Position numbers and translations under genes: made by a program | Origin: Phoronis australis | Lineage: Eukaryota > Phoronida > Phoronidae | DNA length: 64,000 nucleotides | Direction: 5' to 3' | NCBI GenBank assembly: GCA_002633005.1 | Contig: NMRA01000049.1 | Span: forward strand, 1,036,011-1,100,010 | Notes under the pieces: model-generated | What the model was told of the DNA's origin: nothing | Databases searched by the model: none | Seen by the model: the letters and a program-made list of their open reading frames with translations, nothing else | Shown here: positions 1-13,251 of the stretch, one piece after another | Position numbering within the stretch: position 1 is the stretch's first letter | Layout of the letters: every line of letters starts with the position of its first letter

Positions 1-2
1 TA

Positions 3-3000
3 AAGGAAGCAATAACAAGATTGAGGGACATCTCATTTGACAACATGCGAGTCATCTTCACTGGACATGAACTGTGTAATGACCAACTCATTCAGGTGTG
101 AGGGCTATACCTCCAATATAATGTCTAGTTTGGTAAAAGATTTCATGTTCACTTCCGAAAATTCAAAATTACTTCTGTCAGAAATTTCCGACAAGCAACC
201 GTTGTTAGTGTCTATCAGTGCACATTATGTGTCAAAGTGTGTTGTTTGGCGTTTGTACAAAAGGGCTGCTCTTGTAACCCCTCATCTCTATTCATGTTGT
301 GTCAATCAGTCAGTCAAGTATTTTTAAAGTAATTTTGGAAATGAAAATTCTCATGCTATGCAGGATTACACAAAATTTACCATTTCTCCTTGCTTTTTCA
401 GGATGTTGACTTAGGCCATTTTAGTGTTCTACATGTTGTGCAATGCTGCACAAATGGAACTCCAACCACAAAGCAACGACTGCTGTCTCCAGGTACTTTT
501 AAGGCTGCAATGCTACAGTGCTTTTCTCACCTACATCAGTCACATTCTGTTAATATCTTTTAGTTACTATGACCTCACATGGAATTCTGACATCAGGTAC
601 TGAAGTGACATTGGTGACCTCTTGTGTAGACTTGCTGTGCTATCTAGGCACCACTGGAGAACTCAGTTAATTCATCATATAAACTCAACATTTTTATCAA
701 TGTAAATATTGAGTTACGCATTTTTGCTGTCACGTGTACTACCATACGTCTTTATTTGACATGTACACGGACTATGCTCAGTCATGTCTCTGTTTACATG
801 CAACATTTTCCTGAATCAAATGGTAATTATTGTACATTCAGATAATGTGAATAGTTGTTCAAATTCTACTTTCAGACTACCAGACTAGATACTATGTGTA
901 CTGCAGGGACAGGTGTCACCGGGTTGTGCCAGCTAAACTGAGAGTCAGGTGTAAAACGTGCAAACAAGGCTCATTAACTGTTTCTACAGTGAGTCCTTGC
1001 ATGTAAATGTTTCTCCTGTCTGGGTTAAATCTCAGGAAATTAACACGTAGGTTGAGAAATTGAAAAGTTGACATGGTCATTGGCCAATCCTGAGGCATTT
1101 AAAGTAATTTGTGATAAGGCTTGTTGACCATTTTTCGAGGTGACTGGTTGGTAGGCAAGCATTCAATCATTTAATGGGAATTTACCATGATTTTACAATA
1201 CAATATATCATGGTTGCATGAAACAAAAACTAACATGATTTACACCCTTACGCACACAATCACACGCAAGCATATTTGCCACATAGGTATTAAACTGAGC
1301 AAAGAGGGCATTGTTTTCTGGCGTAATGGAAAATATCAGAAAGGACGATTCAAAAGCGGCTTTAGGAGTTTTGGACCCGCGTAGTTTAGTATTAAATTAA
1401 CTTGAATCAAAATAAATTGTAATAATACTTGAAAGTTAATTTTGTTTGTTTTATTTGTCATGCAGGAACCAAGTTGCTGGGAGGATGTTTTAACTCCTGG
1501 TCTTATTTTGGGTCACTGTCAGTCAAATAGCTGTCAAGGCTCACAAGCAGTAAGTTGTACAGTGCTTTGACTTGTGGTAATTGAGCCGAAGATAAAATAG
1601 TAATACCTAACCAATTATGGATTATGGCATTCACAACTATGTTAGTAACAAAAACGATCTGATTCAGTTAAAGCTGTTGTGTTGGAAATTGGTGAGAATT
1701 GCACCGTAATACCTTTTCAAGATATTTTAACATGTCAAGGATACCAAGTTTGTGTTTAGACCACTTATGTATTGGGCTGAAAACAGGTCACAATTGGTTC
1801 CTCAGAAGCAATTTATTCACTTGGAAGAACATACAACATATTGCTAGCTACTACTGGCCATGAGTGGTCACCACGTTTATGTGCAACAAATAGTGTTACT
1901 TAGTCTGCTTTATGCTTGTTTTAACACTAGGTGGAGTTAGTGTTGTATGACCTTGGACGTTCAGTGTGCATGGCTTTAAATTTCCAATAAGATCTTGCAC
2001 TCTTGCTTAGTGTTGCGTGTTGTAGCACTGTGAAAGGATCATGTAGCATGGGTTCGCATCATTTGGTGAGCAGAACAAAGTAATTTTCGGACATTTTTAT
2101 TGGTTTGAAAATAATCAGACATTCCAGTAGGTTGTGATGTGTAGAAGTGCACAAGAATACTGCTCCATCTATTGAGAAATGTGCCTCATGGCTTCCAGTT
2201 GCTCCAACAACAAAATCAGGCTAAATGGATGCATTTCACACTAGCTCATGTTTTGCTACACTTGCTGAATCTATTGATTTATTATCTTTTGGAACAGAAA
2301 CCAGTAAGACAAGATTTTACGAGCTTTCGCTATTTTTTAATTTTTTTCAACAAACACGTCTCTTAAATGAACTTTGGCAAAAATAGGCGGTTCTGCATGT
2401 AGCTCATTGACTCAGGCAAGTGTCCTGTTATCCAAAGAATTTATTCCTCTTTCCATTGTCAACCACGTTACACAACATGCACCACAAGGGCCCCAAGAAA
2501 CGACTGAGTAAAGGCAGGCTAGAGGAGGTGCAAACTGATATGGTGCTCACCTCCACAACCAATCTGGTTCCTTGTGTAAATACCAGTTTGTTTTTTGCAC
2601 TACATCTTATCTCCTGACCTACAACTATGAAATTCAATGCTTCTAACACCTTGGGATTACAATATCCACGTTCCAAGTGTTCACGAAAAATGTCCAAATC
2701 AAGGATTGTGTATACTGATGCCCATTCACTGATTTTTGCATGAAGGTCATCGTCCTTTCACAGGTTTTCTCTCTCATATAGATGGCGCTGTGGCAGACAG
2801 TAATAAGGTTTTTGGGAAACGTTCAATTGCGTGAAATGTCTTCAAATGCCTGCAGCAGCAAGTTTTGTATATCATCGTCCTTTAGTTTAATGTGTTCATT
2901 TATTCACACATTCACTGTCAGTTTCATATCTTAATCACAGAAATAAAGGAACCATATTCACTGGAGCTCATCTGTCATTAAGTTTCACTAATCCGTAGTT

Positions 3001-6000
3001 TTTGTAAGAATATATTTTCAACATTGTAATATAAGAATTTTAAATTATTTTTTTTCACATTCAATACACAGGAGAGGCTCTGTCAATCTTCATCAATCAG
3101 ATCCTGAATCTGTGTCAACATGAATGTCGTAGAAAAAAGATCAATATAAAAGTACCTAATTCATAACACATTTCAGCTGCCTTCCAGTTTCAGAATGTTT
3201 CTGTACTGTAGTTACCATGTTATTCCGCTGATTTTTACAGGAATTTTACTTCAAGTGTGCCAACCATTCGTCATCTGAGAGCGCTGTGGTGCTGTATCTA
3301 GTCAAATCCAATACTCAACATGTTCACTGCATCACATGTGCCGACATTCGGTAAGTGAGGACATTGCTTTGACTTTTGTTATTATATTCATTGCTTTTGG
3401 CTTCATACCATGTCTGTCTGGGATAATCCCAATGTTTAGCTAAACACCCGCCCCTGCATTCATTTTGAACCCCTATAATGTGTTCTACTTGTCATAATGC
3501 TGCACCTTGAATAATGCATTTTCTCGATTGAATGCTTGCTGAATGCATACAGCATTGTTTTCCATTGTCTTTTCAGTTGACAGATTTAGTGGCTTGTTTT
3601 GTTCTCTTGACTGTCCAGTCAATTATCCATCTGTTTACCGTCTTGAAAATTAAAGTTAATTTGTGTGTGTTTTTACTCAACTGCAGAGATTTGTGATTGA
3701 TATCCAAGACCTGCTTGTCAATTTTAGCAAAAGGGGAAATGGTGTTTTATATTGACAAAGTAAATCTGCGTAATTGTGATTAGTGTTGTTTTACATGGTT
3801 GGGCTCTGACATGTCTGAAAAGACACCGACTGTTTGTAAATTACTGGAAAGAGACATTTATAGTTTTTTTATTGTGTTGAATTTGTTTACTTTAACTAAA
3901 TGTACTGTCTTCTAAAGTCGCTTTTCCATTTGGGGAACTTCGGTTTCCTGAAGCTTTACCAAAACTTTGCTTACCTTTCCCACTTAACAGCAGTATTGAA
4001 ATTATTGCTATGACAACAGATGACGCAGTTCATTTGTACTCTCAACCGAATATTGGCTAGTGGGTTCGAGGCTAACTGAAAATTGTTTTCCAGCCACTAA
4101 CGAGTATTTATGGAATGATCAGTGTCATTCTTCATCAGATAATGCTTTCTTTTATTTATTTATGTCACTGTATTGAGATCATGTTGGCTACACTATATAA
4201 CAGAGAACGCGTTTTGCGAGTCTCGGGTGATCATATATTGTTGATGCGACCTCTGTCAATAACTTCAATGAAGCTTTGCTAAATTAACTGTTCCCACTAC
4301 ACCAAAGTATCAGTGAGTACCGGAGCTTCACTTTTACACCCTACTATTTTAAGCAAAGTTTCACTTGCTTGTTTACTACTGGAGTTAACCTTTCCCACTT
4401 ACCGAAACTTCGGTAAAAGCAAAGTTTTGCTTCTTGTGGGAAAGCGACATCACTTCAGTTTGTGCTAGATGTTACTAATATGCGATTTACAAATTTCTTT
4501 AAAGTGTATTTTGCTGATTACAAATACTTATTATACCTTTTAATCACACGAAACACTTTCATAATTTGTCTGTTTCCCCCCTTATTCAGTAGCCCTGTGC
4601 TGGTCTTCCCATGTCATGATAGACACACTATTTGCCTGGAGTGCTTCAAGCTGTATTGCTCATCTCGTCTGAATGAGAGAGGCTTTATCCTTGATCCTGA
4701 TATTGGGTTTACACTGGGATGCCCAGGTGAGAGACCAAGAGATAGCAAAGTTGTCCCATTCTTCAGTGAAGGTTCAGAGACTCTGATTTTCCATTTTTAA
4801 ATATTTTTTCCATTTCGTAAGTTAGCAAATTCCATTTCATCTCTAATTTCAAGGTGAGAAATTGAAATTAGACCAGGGAATAGCCTTACATTTTTGCTAA
4901 ATTATGCCACAGCAGCATTTCACTGATAACTTGCTGCATGGCCATTTTTATGGTTTCTTAAAACCGCAAAAAGAGCAGCGCCACCTTCAGAAAGAGTGAA
5001 CAATAACATGTTTTCTTCAAATCAACTGTCGGCTGATTTGTGGCCAGAATCGTGCAATTTAATGAATAACATTCTTAATGATTGGTTAGTCTTCACAAGT
5101 TTGACTTTTTTGAGTTTTCTTGAGTGTATTTGCTTCATCTTTGATTAAGTGGTGATTGAACAGTGAATTTGTTTTACTTTTCACATAGCATTACAGCTTC
5201 CAAGTCTTCCCAAGGCATTCCGTTTTCTCTTTGTTACAATTCCTGCTGTAAACCAATAATTGACAAGTAAGCACAGTATCCCGAACAACAATAATTCTTC
5301 GAGATAAACAAGTCATGTAATCGCTAAGTTTATTGTGGATTTCACCATTTTTGCTTATAGTTTAGAAAATATCAGTTCCTGATATATTTGTTAAAGCATC
5401 TTAAAATGGCAAGGAAAATTATTGCTCATCTACTTAAAAGTGAACCTGAGATTGTGTAAATTGTGTATAATAGTCAGATCTATTGAATAATCCATACTAT
5501 TTCTGTTGTTTCAGCTGGTTGTGATAATTCACTAATCCGAGAAGTTCACCATTTTAGAATGCTTGGAGATGAGCAGGTAGGTCAACAAGTTTCATTTGCT
5601 TTTCAAAATTTATTTTCTTGGCAATTTTTTTCTTTGCTGGTACGTCTTATGAGTCATAAAAGAAAAATACAGTTTGTCTGTAAAAGAAAAATAATTGTCT
5701 ATTAACTTCATATGAGTGATATTTGGGGTAAATATTCAGGATTTTAATGTAAACCTAGGCTGCAACAAGTTTGTGAAGTGCTGTAACTTGTAAGCTCCAA
5801 TCAGAATAAGTTTTTAGCCATCTTGTAGACATGCTTGCTGTTGATGGGCTTTCAATTTACCCTTATTGTATTTTTTTTAATACATAATTGTTGGTATTTT
5901 TGATTTCAGTATGAACGATATAAAAACTTTGGAGCAGAGGAGTGCCTTCTGCACAGTGGGGGTTTATTCTGTCCAGCTCCAGGGTGTGGAGCAGGTCTGT

Positions 6001-9000
6001 TCCCCGAGGGTGACGGTCGACGTGTTGTGTGTGAGCCATCACAAGGCTGTGGGGTAATATTGTTTGTGATCCTGCCCTTAACTATGAGCAAGAGAATAAC
6101 TCATAGTTCACATTTGATTGACAAAATCATGCGCTAAAGGTCTTCACATGACCGAAAAATGCATTAATATAATGTGATTATAGACCAAGTGTTTATAAAC
6201 AAGAGCAACGTAATCACATTTTATTTAATCGTGCTATTCAGAGTCAAAACTTTGTTTTTGTAGTTACCAATGGTGATCCTCAGAAAATGATGTTTTGACA
6301 ATATTGTATACATTCGTACTCTAGACTTGCCTTCTGTCTCGATAAACTTGTATAATTGTTGCAAAATACAATCAAATTTAAACACTGGCTAACTTAATGC
6401 ACTCATTTATAACTGTTTTTCTGATAGTAATGTGAAAAAATCATTTGCTTAAAGCATGCCTTTCCACGAGCAAAAGACTTCTATGTCCAATATTCATGAC
6501 TGTACTTTAAAATTTCTTTTAGGTTAGTATCAAAAATTCATATTTTCAGGCTGTAGTTAACAAAAATGAGCATTTAGATTTGTGAAAACAGAATATTATT
6601 TTAAATCAATAAAATTTGTCAGCACTTTACACAGTCTTGTTTTTAATGGTATGCAAAGAAGTTAAATTTGTGTTGGTTATCAAAGCAGCTGTAAACCTTG
6701 TCCTGTTGTGAAAACAAGAAGCATTCTTATTGTTTTTTGAACTGAATTGTTTTTACAATTAAACGCCTGGGATTCTGCTGAAGACCCTTCTGTTTCAGTG
6801 GTTCAAACTAATTCGACATGACAAGTGTTGTAACGACCTCTGTTTGAAACTAATAATCACCTGTCAGTTCTCAAGTGTAAAAATTTTAATTTAACATGAA
6901 CGAGCAAAAAAACTTGAGACCAATTTCGTAACGACAGGTGTCCAAAATGGGAAGAACATTTTTAACACAAGATGTGGGTTAGTTGCACCTTTGATATTCA
7001 CTAATTGTTTTAAACTGAGCTGCCAGGATGTTCTATGTTCCAGGGTTTGTTACTTGGTATGTAATGTGCATTCTTTTGTTATTTCCTTTTCAGCTTGTTT
7101 TCTGCAGAGTTTGCCTCCAGGCCTTTCATCCCGGTGACTGTCATACTACATCATCTTCTGCTGATGCTACTAATAAAAAGGTAAATGGTATAATTTTGTT
7201 AAAGACACCATATAGTTCATTTTCTCTAAACTAAAAACATGGAATCAGTTTTGAGATGTATCTCTAAAATACAAACATTGCACTGTACAGTAACTACCTG
7301 TGTTTGTTTGCTTTCAATTGTCTTTAAAGCTGCTTTAAATCTGCATTTGGTTGTAAAAGAACCTACTGTTCATTTGAACCACATTCCACTATAAATGTGG
7401 TTTTAATTTGTTCCTTAGTACGTGGGTCATGAAAGATTTCTTGTGTTGGGGAGAACTGCCTGTTGGTAGTGTAGTGCTTGGGACTATACTTGGGGCAATA
7501 TGGACCAAAAGTGGTGCAATGTGGACCTTACTTGGTGCAATGTGGGCCATACTTGGTGCAATATGGACCATAGTGGATGCAATATGAACCATAGTGGATG
7601 CAATATGGACCATATTTGGTGCAATATGGACCATACTTGATGCAGTATGGACCATAGTGGATGCAATATGGACCATAGTGGATGCAATATGGACCATATT
7701 TGGTGCAATATGGACCATACTTGGTTTAATATGGACCATTCTTGGTGCAATATGGACCACAGTGGATGCAATATGGACCATACTGGATGCAATGTGGACC
7801 ATACTTGGTGCAACATGGACCATACTGGATGCAATATGGACCATACTTAGTGCAATATGCACCATACTTGGTGGAATATGTGACACGTCATGGCAAGTGA
7901 AGTTATCAAGCTTGATCTCAAGCAGCAGCGAACTGTCAGATCTTCTCAGTCTCAGGAATCTTAATTTGTGAAACAAACAGTTTAAGACCAGATTTACAAT
8001 AAGTGCCCTTAAAAATTAACTTTAAGATGGAAGACATATTTTTAGCCACCTTAAGTTTTTGAAAGTGAAGGTCACTGTTATTCATCCTCATCGGTCATTC
8101 TGTGTTGCACCACATGTAAATCAAAAATTAAACTTTAAATTCTGTTTTAAAATTAAAATAAAATTTCTAGTCCACAAAACAGGACTCAAATTTTTGTCTG
8201 ACCAACCAGAAAATTGCTGTTAGTTTGCTGGTCTTTAGCAGACCAGCAGCAGACAGCACTGGTGACTGCAGTGCAGTCTTCAATGCCAAGTCTTGTCTGC
8301 CCACCAGCCATTTGCTGACCAGTTTTACTGCGGTCAGCTGTTACTGTTAGTCTATGGCCCTGACCACATGATTTGTCAATGTTATAGCCTTGTCAAGTTG
8401 CAGCTATATATTAATATGTTGTTGAAAAAAGTCAAACAGGATAATCAAAAGGGAAAAACAACCATTATTTTGTTAATTGAAAACATTCAAAACATTAAAT
8501 TTTGTGCATTCGTTTCAGACTATAGATCTTCAACAAGCTGAAAGAGCTAGGTGGGATAGTCAAAGTAGAGAAACAATTGTCAAAACTACCAAGCCATGTC
8601 CCAATTGTAAAATACCTGTGGAAAAGAATGGTAGGTCCAAAAGCGTGTTATTGTACAAGAAATTTATAGCACATTCAGTTATCTATCCTTGGAACAAAGT
8701 TGAAAAATATTCAGCTTTGGGTCAAAATAAAATCTGACACAAAATTATTGCCATTAAAAGCTATGCTCTTCCTTATCAAGTAAATTATCTTGGTTACCAA
8801 AGCTAAAAAATTGTTATTTGGCTGCTAAATTTGTGAAGTGATCATATGCATTGGCTTTGAGTGCCCATGGCCCTATTGGCCATTTTCTGCAACAATTTTT
8901 CAGTATACTGTTCTCTGTCTATCAGTTGATATTTAATTTGAAACAAAATAATATGGCTTTTATCTTTGTTGCAATTTTGAGCAATTCTAAATTAATAGTA

Positions 9001-9859
9001 GTTCCATAAAGTTGTTATGGTTGCCAATACTTCGCTTAACTATCAAAACAAGAAATTGAGCAAATGGTGATTGTGCATTTCACAAGTGTGTTGCTTTTAT
9101 GTGGACGACAGGCTTTTTGGAAATAGTCACCTACAGGGGTCCCGGATTTTGAGAACCAGTTTGATGCCCGTTACTCAGTGGTGAAAACCGGTTCTCAAAA
9201 ATGCACAACCCCTGTAGGTGACTATTTTTTACTTTTTTGCTTCAAATACAGGTGTCCGGTACAAGTGACGTTGATGAAACTGTTTCTTATTAAACCATAA
9301 TGGATAAAATAAGCATAGTTTTAATGACTGGCCTACGAAAAGTATGGGTGGTCGGGTGCTCTGTATTTTGGTAAAAAAAATGTTGTGAGATGATTGCAAA
9401 TTAAGTTTCTTGAGAGGACTGAAAAAGATGACTTTTTTTATTTCTGTCACCATTTTCTTACTTGCATCAATTTAGAGCTATGTTATGACATTCAGCCATA
9501 TTCTGTAACCTGTACTGTTGTTATAACTCTTCTGGTATTTTATAATCACTTTAGTTTCCTGACAAATCAGGACACTGGCTGCATCAGAGTAGGTATTGTG
9601 AATACAAAGAGACTGGTCCCATATTCATAGATACCAACGCTGGTGCAATTTTCAAACTTTACCTCATGTTTTCAATTACCATCGTCAGTTCTTGTAATGA
9701 GTGCTAATGACTTGTCAATAGTCTGGCTATATCTCTGTCTTTGTCTCACTCCCAGGTGGTTGTATGCATATGGTATGCTCCAGGTGCAGATATCAATGGT
9801 GCTGGTCGTGTTCAGTCGAGTGGAACAGAGACTGTCAGGGGAACCACTGGTTTGGTTAG
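3..9859 (+). CDS. PRKN: Parkin, RBR-type E3 ubiquitin ligase (5' partial)
   Basis: Exons: 3-95, 402-492, 876-988, 1466-1549, 3241-3350, 4590-4726, 5515-5576, 5910-6053, 7094-7180, 8519-8630 and 9756-9859, all GT-AG and in phase, giving 378 residues to a TAG stop. The first ubiquitin-like-domain exon lies before the window. Order: rest of the ubiquitin-like domain (residues 1-50, with [13 protein letters not shown]), a short linker, Cys-rich RING0 ([20 protein letters not shown]), RING1 (CITCADIR, then [14 protein letters not shown]), IBR ([17 protein letters not shown]), repressor helix with Trp ([12 protein letters not shown]) and RING2 ([11 protein letters not shown]). RING2 keeps the catalytic Cys347 and His349, equivalent to human C431 and H433. 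The serine phosphorylated by PINK1 (human S65) is present as Ser39 in [10 protein letters not shown]. Known role of the family: ubiquitinates outer-membrane proteins of damaged mitochondria after PINK1 activation. Oddities: a very short linker unless the candidate exon at 564-596 is used, and Gln358 where human has Glu444. Confidence 0.96.
564..596 (+). CDS. PRKN: Candidate 33-nt Parkin linker micro-exon
   Basis: A TTTTAG acceptor precedes 564 and a CAG|GTACTG donor follows 596. The exon is 33 nt and fits between the phase-1 ends of the flanking exons without changing frame. It would add about [11 protein letters not shown]. This loosely resembles the human linker element SVGLAVILHTDS, the activating element that binds RING0 in phosphorylated Parkin. 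The resemblance and phase fit are suggestive only. Without it, the linker is about 18 residues against roughly 65 in human. Confidence 0.4.
3918..4448. mobile_element. Inverted-repeat element, family C, copy 1
   Basis: About 531 bp inside Parkin intron 5. It starts with GTCGCTTTTCC and ends with its inverse, GGGAAAGCGAC. The interior repeats AACTTCGGT and AAGCGAAGTTT-like words in both orientations. A second copy in the same orientation lies at 49517-49965. No reading frame is visible, so this is a non-autonomous DNA element. Confidence 0.75.
7481..7880. repeat. 21-bp minisatellite in Parkin intron 9
   Basis: About 19 head-to-tail copies of a 21-bp unit close to GCAATATGGACCATACTTGGT, with variants such as ACCATAGTGGAT. 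Because 21 is a multiple of 3 and the unit lacks stops in several frames, long open frames run through it on both strands. These are artefacts of the repeat. It sits between the exons ending at 7180 and starting at 8519. Confidence 0.9.
9121..9227. mobile_element. Hairpin MITE, family A, copy 1
   Basis: A 107-bp element with perfect 20-bp terminal inverted repeats: AAATAGTCACCTACAGGGGT and its reverse complement at 9208-9227. An inner inverted pair (TTTTGAGAACCAGTTT and AAAACCGGTTCTCAAAA) makes almost the whole element one hairpin. It lies in the last Parkin intron. Related cores occur at 19950-20024 and 55654-55729. Confidence 0.85.
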
Positions 9860-12800
9860 TGAATTAGTGACTGATGTGATTTGATCAAGAAGCACTGAAA
9901 ATGTCCAAGAACTCAATGATTCGGTTCTTAACCAAGTGGATTGATGTTGAGACTGAGTTGCTGCGTGGACCAATACTAAGCCATACTCTGCCTGGTTTGG
10001 CTGTAAAGCAAACTTGGATCAGTGGGAGTATATTTTGTGCTGCAGTGTGCCTTTATGAAATTAGCAAAGTTAAGCACTCAAACATTGAGATTGTAAAAGT
10101 TAAAAGACAACTGTCTAAATGATCAAGCTGATATAATGACCAGGTGTACATGGCTGGCCAATAGTCTCAGTCAGTGGCTGCAGGGTTATGGTGTTTTACA
10201 TCAAAAGTGCTTGTCATTTGAAAATATGTTGTTGGCATCTAGCCCTGTGAGTGATGTACAATCCACTACTTCAAATACTAGTACCCCATTCACAAACTGG
10301 CTAAAAGGCTAGAGTTTTTGATAGCACCTCATTAGTTGCAAAAACTCCAGTTATGTGAATGGTTACAAGCTGTGTTCGAACTTCAGTAAATAAATGTGCT
10401 GGCCCGCAGGGACAGTTAGTCTGAAATGTTAATAGCCCAGCTACCAAGTTGCTGGTCCTGCTTTTAACATCCTAATTACGTTTTTCTCAATCATTTCCAT
10501 TATTTTACACTAAATGCGAATGTGCTTGAGAACCTATTTGTTTTGTTATTAACTCTAGGTGAGGATTTATTGTCCACAAGGTTCAAAAGTAAACTCGTTC
10601 AAGAGGCAAACTAAATTAGTCGGTAGATCTTTTTTGAATTAATTGAATATGAGACCACATCCACATAGGACTGTCCTATATCTGTAAGTTACTGGCCCAC
10701 CGGGCCGCAAATCCGCTGGCTCCAGGCGCGGCAAGCGATTATTTCAAACGCTGGTTATAACTGTGGTGTGGAAACAAACCCTTGTTGCACAACTCGTCTT
10801 CCTTGCTAAAATGCGTTTTAGTGAAACTGCTGGGGTTTTCACCACTCATGTGAAGCTAGAATACCTTTACGTAAGTTGTAAACAAATATTGCTTGATCCA
10901 AATAGGTGATTGTGTTTTTAGGAGTGAGTCATGTTTTCAGATTTTTGTGGAACTCCATTTATCAGAATGTAAATGCACACAATAGACCCTTTACGTGATG
11001 TGAAGTAAGGTGGATTTTTGTCCCACTGCCTTTGGCGTCATATTGCTAACCTTGTGCTTCGCAGCGGTAAAACGTCGAAAGTTTGTAAGAACTCATGCGG
11101 ATTTTGCACATGCTTGGTGACAGACCTTACGTAAAGTTTTGCAGCAAAATGGTGATTTTGTTACTGCTCTCTAGTAAGTTTAAAAACACGAAAATGATCT
11201 ATTGTACTTATTGAGTTATAAATTAACATTGCAACATTTTGTCCATGCTCTGAGCATCTGTGACAGCATTTAGACCCTTACTATGCTTATCTATGACTGA
11301 CAGGAATCATGCAAAGATAACTTTACTTCTTTAAAGCCAAAGTAAAAGCAAAACATTGATTTTAGGCAATGATAAGTTCTGGCTGATATGTGCTTGTGCA
11401 TTTACATTTTTTAAGTTTTTAAACTTAAGTATTAAAATACTTGACGAAACTTGGCGGGAGTGAAGTTGCCCTCTTACCCTGCAGAAATGTTTAAGAACCC
11501 ATGATCGTTGTCTACATCAGACGATTATGGTTATTGCGGTGCCAAATCACTTATGCATAAAGTCAGTGATGTTTTTGACTGGTAATGAAATTGAAACGTG
11601 TTTTGCCTGTGTGGTACCACATTAATTCCAAAATTTTGGAATAGGCTAATTTTGCTGCCTTTTTGATAATTCTTGAATTTGGAACCTTGATGAATAATGA
11701 TTTACTAACTTTAACCATCAAAAATGATGTTTTAATGGTCAAAATTGCCCATGTTTTCCAAAGTTACGACCGTGTACCTTTGTTTCAACTCTTGATATGT
11801 TGCCCCGCCATCAATGCAATAAATTTAAATTTGATGTGCAGAGCTGAATAGCAGAATGGGCCATGCTGTGTATGTTAACAGGTCTGCATGGGTGGCTTTA
11901 AGTGAATATCCCAATGAGATGGCATCAGCAACTTGGCAAAACGATTCTTTTTAAAGGATGACCAGGTTTGGTCTGTCTGTAAGCTGAAAGTATTTTACTG
12001 TGGTATTTTGTGTGCTTCATTACAGGGAGTGACACGAGTCTTTAAGCAAGAATTCTGGAGCTATTTAACGTATTTAATAGTGATTGCCAATGGGTTAATT
12101 CTGTCTACTAGTATACGGCTCTTGTTGTAGAGGCCGATGATTGTCAGATATTCATTACAGCACCTTCACCCTCTACTTATGACATCATGTTTGGTGGAAA
12201 CTATTGCTGCTTCGTGACTACAGATTTATTCATTCTTTATTTTGCCGAAAAATGTTGACTTTTCTGCAGCCTTGGTCTAGAAAAATAAAAATCTACCACA
12301 ATTTAAAAAGTTTTTCATTTGCACACATCTGAATTGCAGAATTCACTTATTTGAAGTTTAAAACTGCTTGTTCTCAAAAAGACTAGTAGGTCTGTAAGTC
12401 ATACTGAAACCAAGGTGAAAGACATTGCAAGTAGCTATTGGTTATTACATGCCAGTTATAGCATGGACACACTGGGAAAATATGGCGAATTTGAAAACCA
12501 ACCAGTAGACGTAGTCACTCTAATCTCTTGCATATCACAACTTCATCCAGTTTTCTGTGTAGACGTCTGTAGATAGCGAAAATGTTCAAAATAGACAACA
12601 CTGTCGTGCTGAGCGTGGACTTCCTCTCTGAGTTTGCCTGGTTGGCTAATGTTACAAATCAATCTTGGTGAGCTTCACTAAAACATCGTTTTTATCACAT
12701 TTTGCATTGTCATTATCTCAGTTTGTCTTAATTGTAAACAAATGTCCACAATTAGTTTTTGAAGCATCAAAATTGACCCAGAAGTAGTAAAGTTACAACT

Positions 12801-13243
12801 TGTGCTAGCTGAAGTCTGAGGCCCACAGCTGACATGAGAACACATGACTCTATAACACGTATCTGTTACCAGTTGATATGGCCCAAAACCAATCATTTGA
12901 GGACAACATAGGTAACCTGTCTGATGATTCATACTTCATGCACACTTTGAGTTTCAATATATCACCAACTGCAATCATGTTTTTAGAACACGCTAAATAA
13001 TAAACAATTTTAATTAAAACAAAACAACTAGTTTAGTTAAAGCTTATTTAATTTCCCTAATTCAGTCAGTATCTGGACCGTGCAGCTGATCGACTGGGAA
13101 GTTTGTGAGACCTGCGTACTCCCCCGGTAGCTTCACTTGTTCAAAAAAATAAAAACACTCATTGAAGTCAACTGATTTGATTGCGATCACTACATCCGCT
13201 AGACGTCGTTTACTTAACCGACAGAGGGCAGGCATTATCCAAG
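9860..13243. other. Intergenic DNA between Parkin and LTO1
   Basis: Parkin 3' untranslated sequence followed by AT-rich DNA and the LTO1 promoter region. An AATAAA at 10389-10394, 530 bases after the Parkin stop, is a possible polyadenylation signal. No exon with conserved protein content was found on either strand; the open frames here are short and look random. Confidence 0.5.
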
Positions 13244-13251
13244 ATGGCGGC
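13241..13251 (+). promoter_or_regulatory. YY1-type motif over the LTO1 start codon
   Basis: The sequence AAGATGGCGGC matches the vertebrate YY1 consensus exactly and contains the LTO1 ATG at 13244. In vertebrates such downstream YY1 sites mark TATA-less housekeeping promoters, with transcription starting just upstream. The match is seen; binding is inferred. Confidence 0.6.

Noticed and set aside
4060-4085. GTGGGTTCGAGGC, resembling a tRNA B box
   Set aside because: No matching A box or cloverleaf; it is an internal part of family C, repeated at 49660.
7389-7976. 195-residue minus-strand and 125-residue plus-strand open frames
   Set aside because: They are translations of the 21-bp minisatellite in a Parkin intron, not genes.
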